Source: Erythroxylum novogranatense
Taxonomy: Eukaryota > Streptophyta > Magnoliopsida > Malpighiales > Erythroxylaceae
Assembly: GCA_029891385.1 (NCBI GenBank)
Contig: JAIWQS010000054.1
Coordinates: 124,001-188,000 of the forward strand
Length of the DNA: 64,000 nt
Direction: 5' to 3'
In this document: in pieces, positions 46,741-57,499 of the stretch
Layout: each line of letters opens with the position of its first letter
How positions within the stretch are numbered: position 1 is the stretch's first letter
Program-made: the position numbers and the translations under genes
The notes under the pieces: generated by a model
What the model was told of the DNA's origin: nothing
Seen by the model: only the letters and a program-made list of their open reading frames with translations
Databases searched by the model: none

Positions 46741-47075
46741 ATATTAGTGATTAGTATTATTTAATATCATAATGTAAATAGTATTATTCCTATTAGGTAT
46801 AATAAATTTTTCGCTTATATTAAAAAAACAAATATGCAATGAACCGTTATTATGATTGAATAAAAAAATATGAATATATGAATGAAGATGAATAATAATA
46901 ATGAATATAATAATCATGGTAAAAATATTTAGAAAGCGATATTGCAAATGAGAATAAATATATGAATGAAGTTGAAAAATAATCATGAATTGAATAATCA
47001 TGATAAAAATCATTAAAGCTGATATTGCAAATAACAATAACATTAGAATGTGATGAACCATACATTAAGTCAAAA
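46740..47075. other. AT-rich stretch with internal duplication
   Basis: Two similar blocks around ATGAATGAAGATGAATAATA (46875) and ATGAATGAAGTTGAAAAATA (46965) make a diverged ~95-bp duplication. No coding feature is seen. Confidence 0.5.
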
Positions 47076-47099
47076 TGACTTCACATTTATGATTTTGAT

Positions 47100-47300
47100 T
47101 AAGAACAAATACTCAATAGAAAAATAGAAGGAGAAAGAAAGACAGACGGAGAAAGAAAAACAGACTAAGTAGAAGAACAGACGGATAATGAAAAACAGAC
47201 GAAGTAGAAAAACAGACGGAGAATAAAAAACAGACGAAGTAGAAAAAGAGGCGAAGAAAGAAAAAAGCAGGCGAAGTAGAAAAGCAAATGGAAGCTAAAG
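47100..47300 (+). repeat. CAGACGAAGTAGAAAA short-period array (first unit)
   Basis: At least six irregular copies of a 20-26 base unit (CAGACGAAGTAGAAAA, CAGACGGAGAATAAAAA). The same array precedes the second copia unit at 50755-50920. It sits where the missing gag-to-RT part of a copia element would be. Confidence 0.75.
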
Positions 47301-47317
47301 CATGCATTTACATGTTA

Positions 47318-47565
47318 CTCCAATCTATTACGACAACACTAGTGCAATCAATCATCAAAGAATCTAATTCAAACATTCAGAGTGAAACACATAGAAGTCG
47401 AGACATCACTACGAGAGACTATGTTCGAGAGGAAGGTGGTGCGTCTACAGTTCATCGAAGCAGTATCGATGGCGGACATGTTCACAAAACCATTAATGAA
47501 GAACGGTTTCAAAATATCAGACGCAATGTCAACATGGTTATGTTAAGTGAACATTCGAGCTAAAG
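47318..47565 (+). pseudogene. Ty1/copia RNase H C-terminal end (first unit)
   Basis: Translation with one frame change gives YDNTSAIN, then a degraded RVKHIEV, REDYV/ETMFERKVV and DMFTKPL-like sequence before NM-VMLSEHSS. This is the conserved copia tail (DNxSAI ... TKHIDIRHHFIR ... ADIFTKPL). All upstream pol domains are missing. It is followed directly by the env-like ORF region, the order known in Sireviruses. Confidence 0.75.
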
Positions 47566-47818
47566 TAACGACAAAACTAACGGCGTCAGAAACAGTGAGC
47601 TACAGCTGGTAACTTCTCTCACAAGAAAGTTGTGGAGGGAAAGTCTGATAATCTCGAAGATTTTAATGACTCTAGAACACACCGTACTATATCTCTATAA
47701 GTAGTCTAAAAGAAAAATCATTACGGTTATTCTCATCTCATGACGGTTCATTTGCTTTCCCAATTCTCTCAAACATCCAACCCTAAAAAGCTTACGAGTC
47801 GGTTTTCATTACGAAACA

Positions 47819-48710
47819 ATGGAGCCAGCCATGATATTCGGAAAACATGTAAATTTCGAGTCATTGAGGAATGATGGTATGGATGTGGAAGCAGAGATTG
47901 TAATAGCTGGTTGGAGGAACTTCTTTGAGGTACAAGAACCGGTATACACAAACGAGGTTTTCGATTTTTGGAAGAATGCTCAGCTAGTAGACAACACTGT
48001 AGTATCATCAGTAGATGGTATATCCGTTGTTGTGACTAAGGAGTTAATAAAGAAGGTGACCGATTGTCCGTCAGTTGGTGAGACCCTCTCTACCAAGGCC
48101 GGATGGATATGCCAAGTCGGTATGAGAGAGGAAGATGTCAGAAGACAATTATATGGAGCCAATGATCCATGGGAGAGGAAGACCTCTAGTTTGGTTCCCA
48201 GGTGAGGATTCTCCATGCAATTTGTTTAATTGCATTTTACCCAGAAAGGAGTTCAAGGCATTTGGTGACTCGTTGACGAACAATGCTTGTTTTACTCGCT
48301 AAATCGGAATCCCATCGACTTACCCTTCTTAATCTTTGACTACATGATTAAGGGATGAAGGATACAAATAGCTATCCTTACGGTATGTTGCTTACAAGGA
48401 TTTTTAAGGAATCCGGAGTCGTCCTACATCGAGGACATAGAAGTATTGTAGCTGTGAAGAGTAAGATTGATTCAATCACAATACAGCGAATGGGTGTAAC
48501 AACTGTAATCAAAGAAGAAGCCGACTCTTCAAGGAGAACTAGGACTGAGGGGGAGCATGTTTTGAAGATGACTCGCGCTTCAATTTCTCGACCTGAAGTG
48601 AGTACGAGATCGCCTGCGGATGAATTAAGAAGAATGATTGGAAGGCCGATTAATAAACAAAGTAGTCCTGGAATCGAAGCAAGCCAATCCCGAATGATGT
48701 AAGAAGGCGC
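47819..48710 (+). pseudogene. Env-like / plant transposon-protein domain ORF (first unit), N-terminal part
   Basis: An ATG frame at 47819-48205 gives a 128-residue product with GWRNFFEVQEPVYTNEVFDF and ISVVVTKELIKKVTDCPSVG. After a frame break it resumes at 48355-48702 with YPYGMLLTRIFKESGVVLHR. The layout (W-x-FF, YxxxVxxF, then PYGMLLTxIF) matches the domain of 'putative plant transposon protein' and env-like ORFs that follow RNase H in Sirevirus-type copia elements. Its function is unproven; an env role was proposed only from position. Only this C-terminal cassette survives here. Confidence 0.55.
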
Positions 48711-49735
48711 CAAAAGACAAGGAGAAAGTCTTTTAAGTGAAATTACAAAGAAGGCAAAGAGATCACCGAGGATTCAAAGAAGACCGTGTCAATCACCGGG
48801 GAAGTTAGTATAGAGAAAGAAAACGTTGATGCCGCTCGAATAGAAAAGAAACCGAAGCGAGTACGCAGTTCAGAAACCCCATTGCTCAACAGAAGAACCA
48901 ATGAGCAAATCTCGGTTCAGAGAATTTAGTGAAGCACAACCAGAGGCAATGGAAGAATCGGACTACGATAGGATGAACCTGTTCGATGGTATACAACTAT
49001 CATCTGCCACAAAAAAGATATCAAGATCGTAATGGTGGAAGTGGTTACGGAAGGAGAACTGCTATTGCATTATGTATTCAACCAATAAAGAAGATAGTTG
49101 CTGTAGTACGACCTATGTTGATTAATAGTAACACATGGGATTTACTAAAAGAAGATGAAAAGATCTTCTACGATGCTTTGAGGGACGCTGGTACTAACCC
49201 ATACCCTTCAAAACGTCCCTGCAAACCATGTACTATTTTTCCTATCACTGAAAACACAAAAATAAAGGTTGCACCAGATATTCAGCCAAGATATCCTCGG
49301 GATTTGACTAAGGGAAGTCAAAATTGGCTTAGGCATGAATAAAGATGAAGCGACCGCATGACTATATCGACAAGAAGGAAGACTGTCTAGTGGGGGGAAG
49401 AGTAATAACAGGGACATTTATTGAGTTCCTTGTTCAGACAGTTCTGCGTATTAGACCTCTGTCTAATACACTGTCTATTGAAGCAAATGCATTACCCCTG
49501 CAAGGAAGACAATTGCTCATGCTGCCTGCTCCATTTGACTTAGATCTTCCTGAAGCTGAAACGTTTATTCGTCCACCAATGATTGAGATAAATGAAGAAT
49601 ACATTCTGACATCAGATGTTTATACTACTTCAATCCCATTCACTCCTCCCTCAGCAGATGTTGATCAAGCCTCCTCGTCGATTGACCGACCAGATGAACT
49701 CAACAGACACGTGGTGAATTCAATGAGATGAAGGA
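48711..49735 (+). pseudogene. Env-like ORF region (first unit), C-terminal part
   Basis: Frames 48986-49342 (IKKIVAVVRPMLINSNTWDL, DALRDAGTNPYPSKRP) and 49345-49731 (LRIRPLSNTLSIEANALPLQ, LPAPFDLDLPEAETFIRPPM) follow in close succession. They have counterparts in the second unit at about 52860-53600, so they were one longer coding region. I do not recognise a domain. The region ends about 270 bases before the polypurine tract. Confidence 0.45.
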
Positions 49736-50006
49736 GACGATGAGTGATCTCAAGAAGATGATGATAGAGCGCTAAAGAGCCACCATCGTTAATCATTTTT
49801 ATTATAATAAATAGGGGAGAATAAGAGCGAAAAGAAGAGAATGAACAAGGGAGAAGAGAATGAGCATAAAAGAAGAGGGTGTTGAAATGAAGGTGTGCTG
49901 ACAAGGCATTTAAGAAAGGAAGAAGTCAAAGAAGATGCATCGAAGATAAGTTTTTGTTTTCTTCAAAACTTTGTAATTTTGTTTTTTGTATATAATTTGT
50001 TATCAT

Positions 50007-50018
50007 AAAAGGGGGAGA
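50007..50018 (+). promoter_or_regulatory. Copia polypurine tract (first unit)
   Basis: AAAAGGGGGAGA stands directly before TTGTTAAG. It is the characteristic GGGGGAGA plus TGTTA junction of plant copia elements. Confidence 0.85.
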
Positions 50019-50094
50019 TTGTTAAGTACAAATGACTTTACTTAGATATGATTTTGATGAATAACAAAAGAACAAACAAAAACGAACACGCATT

Positions 50095-50290
50095 TAAGTG
50101 AAGCAGACGCAGACGCTAAGCAAAGCAAAGCAGTGAACACAAAGCGACGCTAAACAAAGCGACGCGCACACACACGAGGCGACGCAGAGGCTAAGCAAAG
50201 CAGGCGCAGACACAAAGCAGACGCTAAGCAAAGCAGACGCAGACACAAAGCAGACGCAGACGCGAATAGTAAAGCGAGGCGCAGATGCAA
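50095..50290 (+). repeat. AAGCAGACGCAGACGCTAAG short-period array in LTR L1
   Basis: Many irregular 9-24 base units of GCAGACGC, CTAAGCAAAG and ACACAAAGC type. The array lies upstream of the TATA box in the U3 part of the LTR. Confidence 0.75.
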
Positions 50291-50446
50291 ATAGTAAAAT
50301 GTATTTAAGACGCCAGATAATGTATGAGCGGGAGAAGAATCAAGAAGCGAGGCGAAGAGTCGATTCGAGTTAGTTCTGTAACTCAATCGATTAATCGTTT
50401 CTTTAAAGATTTAAGAAACAAGAATCAAGAAGGTTGGAGCGAAGGC

Positions 50447-50454
50447 TATAAATA
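50447..50454 (+). promoter_or_regulatory. TATA box of copia LTR L1
   Basis: TATAAATA in the context GAAGGCTATAAATACACG, about 430 bases into the LTR. The same site occurs as CTATAAATTG at 54311 (L2) and TATAAATA at 56114 (L4). Confidence 0.7.
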
Positions 50455-50754
50455 CACGTCAAGTCGAAGATTGCAAAGTTAGACAACGTGAGAAAAGTGA
50501 TCGTAAAAGCATTAAGTGCTAATTTAGCGAGAGCTATTTTATCAGAATAAACGCTTAAATACTTTTCGAGAGAAAGTAGTCGAGATAGGCTGCAGAGGTA
50601 CCATAAAAGAAGTTTATACTACCGACAAAATATTGCATCGAAGATTGGGTCGGAAGATTGCGTGTATATCGTGCGAAGAGAAGATAAAATATTGCATCGA
50701 GAAGATTGGGTGAGATAATTCACGTAATAAAAATAAAAGTTTAAGATTACCATT

Positions 50755-50920
50755 GTATTAAGTAGAAAAATGCAGACTAAGTAGAAAAGCAGACGGATAA
50801 TGAAAAGCAGGAAGTAGAAAAGCACAACGGAGAATAAAAAATGAATGAAGTAGAAAAGAGACGGAGAAAGAAAAAGAGACCAAGTAGAAAAGCGGTACGA
50901 AAGCTAAAAGCGAGACGATA
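50755..50920 (+). repeat. AAGTAGAAAAGCAGACGG short-period array (second unit)
   Basis: Diverged counterpart of 47100-47300, placed identically just before the RNase H fragment of the second unit. Confidence 0.75.
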
Positions 50921-51130
50921 TGTTAATCTGTCAAAGAATCGATTCAAAGATTCAAGAGTGAAGCACATAGAAGTCGACATCACTTTACGAGAGACTATGT
51001 TCGAGAGGAAGGTGGTGCGTCTGATTCATCGAAACAAAGTATCGATGGCGGAGACATGTTCACAAAACCATTAAGTGAAGAACGGTTTGTAAGATCGCAC
51101 GAATGTCATAATGGTTATATTAAGTGAACA
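50921..51130 (+). pseudogene. Ty1/copia RNase H C-terminal end (second unit)
   Basis: SKNRFKDSRVKHIEVDITLR and ETMFERKVVRLIHRNKVSMA are in frame, followed by a frame change to a TKPLSEERF tail. It is a better-kept version of the sequence at 47318-47565, at a distance of about 3.58 kb. Confidence 0.82.
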
Positions 51131-51403
51131 GTCGAGCAAAAGTAACGACAAAACTAACGGCGTCAAAAACAATGAGGTACAGCTGGTAACTTCTCTTACA
51201 AGAAAGTTGTGGAGGGAAAGTCTGATAATCTCGACGATTTTAATGACTCTAGAACACTCCGGACTATATCTCTACAAGTAGCCTAAAAGCAAAATCGTTA
51301 CGGTCATTCTCATCTCGCGATGGTTCATTTTGCTTTCCCAATTCTCTCAAACATCCAACCCTAAAAAGCTTACCAGAGTCAGTTTTTCGTTATGAAACAA
51401 TGG

Positions 51404-53640
51404 AGGCAGCCATGATATTCGGAAGACATGTGAATTTCGAGTCATTGAGGAATGATGGTATGGATGTAGAAGCAAAGATTGTAAGAGCTGGTTAGAGGAA
51501 CTTCTTTCAGGTACGAGAACCAAAGATATACCTGACGAGGTTTTGATTTTGGAAGAAAGCTCACTAGTAGACAACAACCGTAGTATCATCGATAGATGGT
51601 ATATCCGTTGTTGTGAGTAAGGAGTTAATAAAGAAGGTGACCGATCGTCTGTCGAGTTGGTGAGACCCTCTACCAAGGCGGATGGATGTCTCAAGTCGGT
51701 ATGAGAGAGGAAGATGTCATAAGACAATTATATGGAGCTAATGACCCATGGGAGAGGAAGACCTCCAGCTTGGTTAGAAGGTAGGGTTCTTCATGCAATT
51801 TTGTTTAATTGCATTCTACCCAGAGTTCAAGACATTTGGTGACCACTCGATGAACAATGTTTGTTCCACTGTGAATCGTAATCCCATAGACTTACCCTTC
51901 TTAATCTTTCATTACATGAATAAGGGATGAAGGATTCAAATAGTTATCCTTATGGGATGCTTCTGACAAGGATTTTTAAGGAATCCGGTATCCTTCTACA
52001 CCAAGGATATAGAAAGACTATGCTTGTGAAGAGTAAGATTGATGCACACACCATACGGCGAATGGGTTTGAAGACAGTGATGAAAGAAGAAGCCGACTCT
52101 TCAACAAGAACAAGGACTGAGGGGAGCTGCGTAGGAAGAAGACTCCCGCTTCAAGTTCAAGCTCAAGTGAGTATGAGATCGATGCGGATGAAATAAGGAA
52201 AGTGTCAGAAGACCATCGATAAAACAAAGTAGTCCTCAAATCAAGAAAGCCAATCCCGGAGGACAGAACAAGGTGCGCTAAAAAGACAAGGAGAAAGTCT
52301 TCTAAGTAAAGCTACAAAGAAGGCAAAGAGATCACCGAGGATTCGGACTCCAAGGCAACAAGAAGAAAAGAATGCCAGAGAACAGAGTGAAGCACAATCC
52401 TCTCCATGTGGTGCACCTAGAGAAACAAGATCCTTAGTCTCAATTCGGAAGAGGATGATGAAAAACCAAGGAGACCAAGAAGAAGAGAAAGGCGGAAGCC
52501 AGAAGAGAAAAAGGTCAAGCGGAGAAAACTTCAAGACTAACAGAGGCAGTGCGGAAGACTGCTGGGAAGTTAGTCGGAAGAAAGAAATCTCTGATGCTGC
52601 TCAAAAAGAAAAAGCAAATGAGCAAAGCAGAGTCAGGAAATCCCTGTTAACCAACCAAGTGGAGCTTAACTGTTCGTTGACTACTCTGTTAATGATCAAC
52701 TGGGTTACAGCAGATTCAACTTCAACGAGGACACCGTGGAAGTATCTGTTGAATCTAGTCCGATCGTTCATGACTATTCTGAATTTTAAGAAAGGATAAG
52801 CTTGAAGTCGATGGTTGAGATTGTGACAAGAAGGAATCGCAATCGCTATCTTCACCAACCAGAAGACAAATAAAGGTTGTCTTGCAACCTATTTGGATAA
52901 ATAGTGAGTCATGGCACATTTTGAATGAAGACGAAAGGAACTTCTATGATACTTTAAGGTGCGCCTTTCTAAGGCCATACCTACTCAAATGTCTTCTCGA
53001 TTGTGCACTATTTATCCGATACGTAAGCAGACTATAATAAAGGTTGTACGGACATACAACCACGATATCCATTGAATTTCAATAAGGGAAATCGCTATTT
53101 CTGAAGAAGATAGTCATGATCTGTCCGCAGATCAAATAAATTTCAAGAAGTGCGGAAAATAAATGAGGCATGCGTAACTACACAAAATAAAGATGATGCT
53201 TGTTGCCGCATCTTGATACCGATAAGCAAGAAGACCGTCCCGATGGGGAAGAGTAATCACGAGGGACATTCATCAATCCTTTGTTCGAGCGAGTTCTGCG
53301 TATTAGACCCTATCTAATACAGCATCTATTCAAGCGAAGCGTTACCCTACCGCAAGGAAGGCGATCGATGTCGCTTGCTCCATTTGACTTAGATCTTCAC
53401 GAAGGCGTCGTTTATTAGCCCACCGCCTATTATGCTTAATGAAGAGTACACTCCGACCTCTGATGCTTATACTACTACAATTCCGTTCATTGCTCCCTCA
53501 GCAGATGAAGATCAATCCTCCTTACCGAGTGACTCCAAGATGAACTCAGCAGATCACGCGGAGAATTCAATGAGATGAAGGAGACGATGAATGATCTGAA
53601 GAAGATGATGACAGAACTACTAAAGAGTCGTCAGTCATAA
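51404..53640 (+). pseudogene. Env-like ORF region (second unit)
   Basis: Diverged copy of 47819-49735. It starts with an ATG followed by FGRHVNFESLRNDGMDVEAK, then has many stops. YPYGMLLTRIFKESGILLHQ is at about 51940-52000. A lysine-rich segment lies at 52455-52799, and the C-terminal piece is in fragments to 53600. It has more frame breaks than the first unit, so it cannot encode a full product. The same neighbours occur on both sides as in the first unit. Confidence 0.6.
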
Positions 53641-53849
53641 TCATTTTTTATTATAACAAATGGGAGGAGAAGAGAATGAACAAAGGGAGAAGAGAGCAGA
53701 CGAGAAGAGGATGTTCAGAAAAGAAGGTGTGAATGTAGCAGACGAAGAAAGGAAGAAGTCAAAGAAGAAGTTTTGTAGATAAGTTTTATTTTTCTTTTTC
53801 ATAACATTGTATTTTTCCCTTTGTATATAATTCGTTATCATCAAATTAT

Positions 53850-53884
53850 AACAAATTAACTTAACTTAATTTGTTAAGGGGAGA
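53850..53884 (+). promoter_or_regulatory. Inverted repeat and polypurine tract before copia LTR L2
   Basis: AACAAATTAA and TTAATTTGTT form a perfect 10-bp inverted repeat around CTTAAC. AAGGGGAGA follows at once, then the LTR start. Half of this arrangement is repeated before L3 at 54366-54391. Confidence 0.65.
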
Positions 53885-53885
53885 T

Positions 53886-54391
53886 TGTTAAGTCCAAATG
53901 ACTTAACTTAAAAATGATTTAGATGTATAACAAAGAAAACAAATAAAAGGAAGTTAGATGAGCTAAGTCGAAATACGCAGTTGAAGACAAGCGAAGTCGA
54001 ACACGAATTTAGGCGATGTCAACACGAGAGGAAGTTGGACGACGAAGTCGAACACGAGCGATGTCAATACGCATTTAAGTCGAACACGATGAAGTCAAGA
54101 CAGACAAAGTCATGCACACGCAAAGAAAACCGACGCGCATACAAACGCAAAGAAAAGCAGACGTAGACGCAGACGCTAAGAAAAACAGGCAAAGACGCAT
54201 ATAGAAAAGCAGACGCAAGAGTCAGTCTGAGTTAGTTACAGAACTCAACTGATTAATCGTTTGTTTAAAGATTCAAAAAACAAGAATCAAGAAGCAGTTT
54301 GAGACGAAGGCTATAAATTGAAGTCGAAGTCGAAGATTGCAAAGTTAGACAACGTGAGAAAAATAACTTAACTTAATTTGTTAAGGGGAGA
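53886..54391 (+). repeat. Copia LTR L2 (short)
   Basis: Starts TGTTAAGTCCAAATGACTTA. It holds a GAAGTCGAACACGA short-period array at about 53970-54200, the GAGTTAGTTACAGAACTCAA block at 54228 and a TATA-like CTATAAATTG at 54311. It is cut short by a second polypurine tract and LTR L3. Confidence 0.7.
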
Positions 54392-54392
54392 T

Positions 54393-54890
54393 TGTTAAGT
54401 CCAAACGACTTAACTTAAAAATGATTTTGATGTATAACAAAGAAAACAAAATAAAAAGGAAGTTAGAGAGACAAAGTCGAGCACAGACGAAGTTGAAAAC
54501 AGATGAAGTCGAACACAAACGGTGTCAACACAGAGGAAGTCAGACAGACGAAGTCGAAGACAGACGATGTCGAATACAGATGAAGTCAAACACAGACGAA
54601 GTCAAGACAGACGAAGTCATGCTGACGCAAAGAAAAGTCGATACGCATAACAAAGGCAAAGAAAAGCAGTACGCAGATGTCGACGCTAAGAAAAAGCAGA
54701 CGAAGACACGATATGAAAAGCAGACGTAAGAGTCGCCCCGAGTTAGTTACGTAACTCAACTCGATTAACCATTTCTTTAAAGATTTTAGATTCAAGCGCT
54801 ATCATAACTTAGTTAGTAAACAAAGTTTCGAGCAATTAGAATCTATCAAAATTCGAAAAAGAATGTTTTTTACTTGTAACAAATGGCTTT
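54393..54890 (+). repeat. Copia LTR L3
   Basis: Starts TGTTAAGTCCAAACGACTTA, about 507 bases after L2. It has its own array of CAGACGAAGTCGAA units (about 54470-54730) and the GAGTTAGTTACGTAACTCAA block at 54740. The right edge is uncertain. Confidence 0.65.
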
Positions 54891-55069
54891 TTCAAAGTTT
54901 AGATATAGAGTTATCGCATAGGCATCCGCAAGGAAGATATATAGTCGCAATATAAAAATTAAAGTTGAAGAGTTCCTTTGTATTAAATGAGGGCGAGAGT
55001 GCAAGATGATAAAGTGAAATGTAAACGCGATTTACCTTGAGATACGTTAAAAATAGTATATCAATTCGT

Positions 55070-55330
55070 GATACTCCAAGAAGGATTATGGAATTGGTAA
55101 CCAAATTTAATGCGAGTTGAAATGACATCAAGTGAACTGCTTAAATAAAGAAGATCAAGAGGAAGCGAAGAGAAAAGTGAGAAGAAAGGGAGAAGCAAAG
55201 ATAAGAGGAAGTGCATTACGATGAAGATTGGTTATCTTCGATGATAATCTAATGGAAAGTCTTCAACACGCTGGTTGTTTCCACTAGATTATCTCATCAA
55301 AGATAACACCATTCTTCAATCACTCTAGTT
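55070..55330 (+). repeat. Repeat block ending in an inverted repeat
   Basis: 55070-55270 repeats 43550-43830. At its end, ATGAAGATTGGTTATCTTCG through TAATCTAATGGAAA (55219-55257) is followed by its diverged reverse complement (55275-55316). The result is a hairpin with arms of about 40 bases and a loop of roughly 18. It could be a small inverted-repeat transposon remnant or a fold-back duplication. Confidence 0.55.
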
Positions 55331-55419
55331 CTACTATTTCTTCCTCTTTTCTACACATGTTTTCCAAGAAGGATTAGTCAATTCCTATACCCAAGGAGAC
55401 TTTCCACTAGATTATCGTC

Positions 55420-55740
55420 AGAATGTTTGTGAGCTCTTGATCTTCATCTAAGACTTTTGAATTTACAATCTTATTTCAAGAAGCTTGAGAAAACCATCCA
55501 TGTCAAGTTTGATGATAGTTCCAACCCCATAAGGAAGATGACATGGGGAGTGGAAGCGCTTCAAAGAAATTAGATGATATAATAGAAACTCCATCATCCG
55601 AACCGAGATAGATAAGGTCGAGGATATTCCACAAACCAATGGATTGAAAAAGATTGAAGTATAGGAGTTCGATCCGTAAGAGCTAATTATTGGAGAGACC
55701 TCCAAGGATTGAAGCTTGGAATTTAGCCATGCAAGAGAAA
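55420..55740. other. Stretch without recognised feature
   Basis: The reverse frame 55463-55834 (123 residues) is serine- and phenylalanine-rich and arises from a purine-rich plus strand. No domain is seen on either strand. Confidence 0.4.
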
Positions 55741-56135
55741 AACAGTATGAGTTAAAAATAGACGAACTTGAAAAAATAGACGAAGTCGAAAAAATGCGAG
55801 CGAAGTTGAAAAGTGACGAAGTCGTAAAGCGCATTTAAGTATGCGAAGAGATACAAACACGCACGGTTGACAACACGTACGGTTGACAACATGCATTTAA
55901 GTTCACAACCTGAGCGAAGTTAACAACACGCATTTAAGTTGACAACACGTATGAAGTTCACAAAGATGTACTTAAGTAAACAACACAAATGAAGTCGAAA
56001 GCAGACGGAAGCACATACAAGAATCGGTTTGAGTTAGCTATGGACCTCAATCGAATAACCGTTTCTTTCAAGATTCAAGAAGAAAGAATCAAGAAGCGTT
56101 AGAGACGAAAATTTATAAATACAAGTTGAAAGTTA
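55740..56135 (+). repeat. Copia LTR L4 fragment
   Basis: Contains arrays of GTTGACAACACGCATTTAAG and GACGAAGTCGAAAA units, then GAGTTAGCTATGGACCTCAA (56029) and TATAAATA (56114). These are the same landmarks as L1-L3. No polypurine tract or clean edges are seen. Confidence 0.6.
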
Positions 56136-57490
56136 TGAGAATTTGGGTTTTTTCCTATTACGACGAGTATCTGTAGTAGATTGGGCGTTTGATTGTGGCA
56201 TACATTCAGCCGCCGATCGGCTTATCCATTTGTGATGGCAAGTGGTATTCAACATCGAGAATCTTTTTCGAGACATTGTTTAATGATGAAGAAGATTCGG
56301 ATTTTTTTTCGAAAATATCATAAATGAATATGTATTAAGCAAGCGATATAAGGGAGATGAATTAAAACTAAATGGCACATACTGAAATAATTAAAGATGA
56401 TGTTATAGATAAAATCAAGATGAAGTAAGAATAAAAGCACTTAAGAGGGGTGAATGTGAAGTCCGTCAGTAGTTCATGAGCATCAATTTTTGGTAGTAAA
56501 CAACAAGAAATCGTTGCACCCCATCTCAAGATCGAGTGTTCTTCGGCTTCACGTGGAGAAGAAAGTTATCGCTTCAATCAGGCGTATAGCTTCCAAGGGA
56601 GATCCATGTTCTTATAACGGAAAACAAAATTGTCCATTGTCGGTGGAATAAGTAAGCGAAGATATTTGGCTATTTGATTAAACCGGAAATGTAGATGAAA
56701 GAACGAAGGAAAATATAACCTCATTGTAATATTTCATAGCTTCAACGGCATGTTAAGTTTAATAGTTTCAACGGAGGTCGTCGAAAATGGAAGCCGTTAT
56801 AGTTCTGGTTTCATCGGTCAAATCCATGTGATATCGGCATCTGTTCAATAAAGTCAGAATAGACAAAAAGGAGGAGCGTGGCAAAAAAGAAGTGCAGTGA
56901 CATGGAAGTAAAAAGTGATGCGAAAATTATGAAATGGACACTAAGGAATAAGCAAGAAATGGAAGATTGCAAAAGAAGGCGAAACCTTGGCTCATTGCCC
57001 ATTTCTCTACACTAATTACAAGTGAAGAGAACTCAGACGCAACAAATGAGACCTAAGCATTTGTTGCATGCCATATACCAAAATTTTGCAAAATGTACGA
57101 AAGGAAATTTTGGCTTCAATCCATGATATCTAAGGAAAAGTCGATAAGAATGTGCGAGGAAGAAGTTTCAAATTCAATATCTCACTAGAATATGCAGATG
57201 CGATTACCTTGGGGTAGAATGTAGAGACATGATCTTGGTGATATGTGGTGAGATCCGAGAAGATATACGAGGATTATATGTAAAGTAAGACTTTCCACCG
57301 ACGAAGTTTTGATGTGGTTATTTCGCTGTGCTCAGAATATAATAATTATATAGTCATCAAAATAAAGAAATTTTAAAATTGTGATATAATTTGTAACAAA
57401 ATGTTAGAAAGGTTGTACGTAATATAATGGATTACCAATTTTGAGATCAAGAACTTTTGTATGGGTGGGTCAACGAGGATGGTCGAGTGA
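56136..57490. other. Unassigned region downstream of the RPA-like gene
   Basis: Mixed-composition sequence without a convincing frame. A minus frame at 56811-57002 is short and phenylalanine-rich. This could be the 3' flank of the Helitron RPA-like gene, including a lost C-terminal part, but I see no motif that shows it. Confidence 0.35.
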
Positions 57491-57499
57491 ACCACGCTG

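Larger units (their letters stand above)
50020..50625 (+). repeat. Copia LTR L1
   Basis: Begins TGTTAAGTAC after the polypurine tract. It contains a short-period array (about 50095-50290), a conserved block GAGTTAGTTCTGTAACTCAA near 50363 and a TATAAATA box. The end near 50620 is approximate. Three diverged relatives lie at 53886, 54393 and about 55780. Confidence 0.75.
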
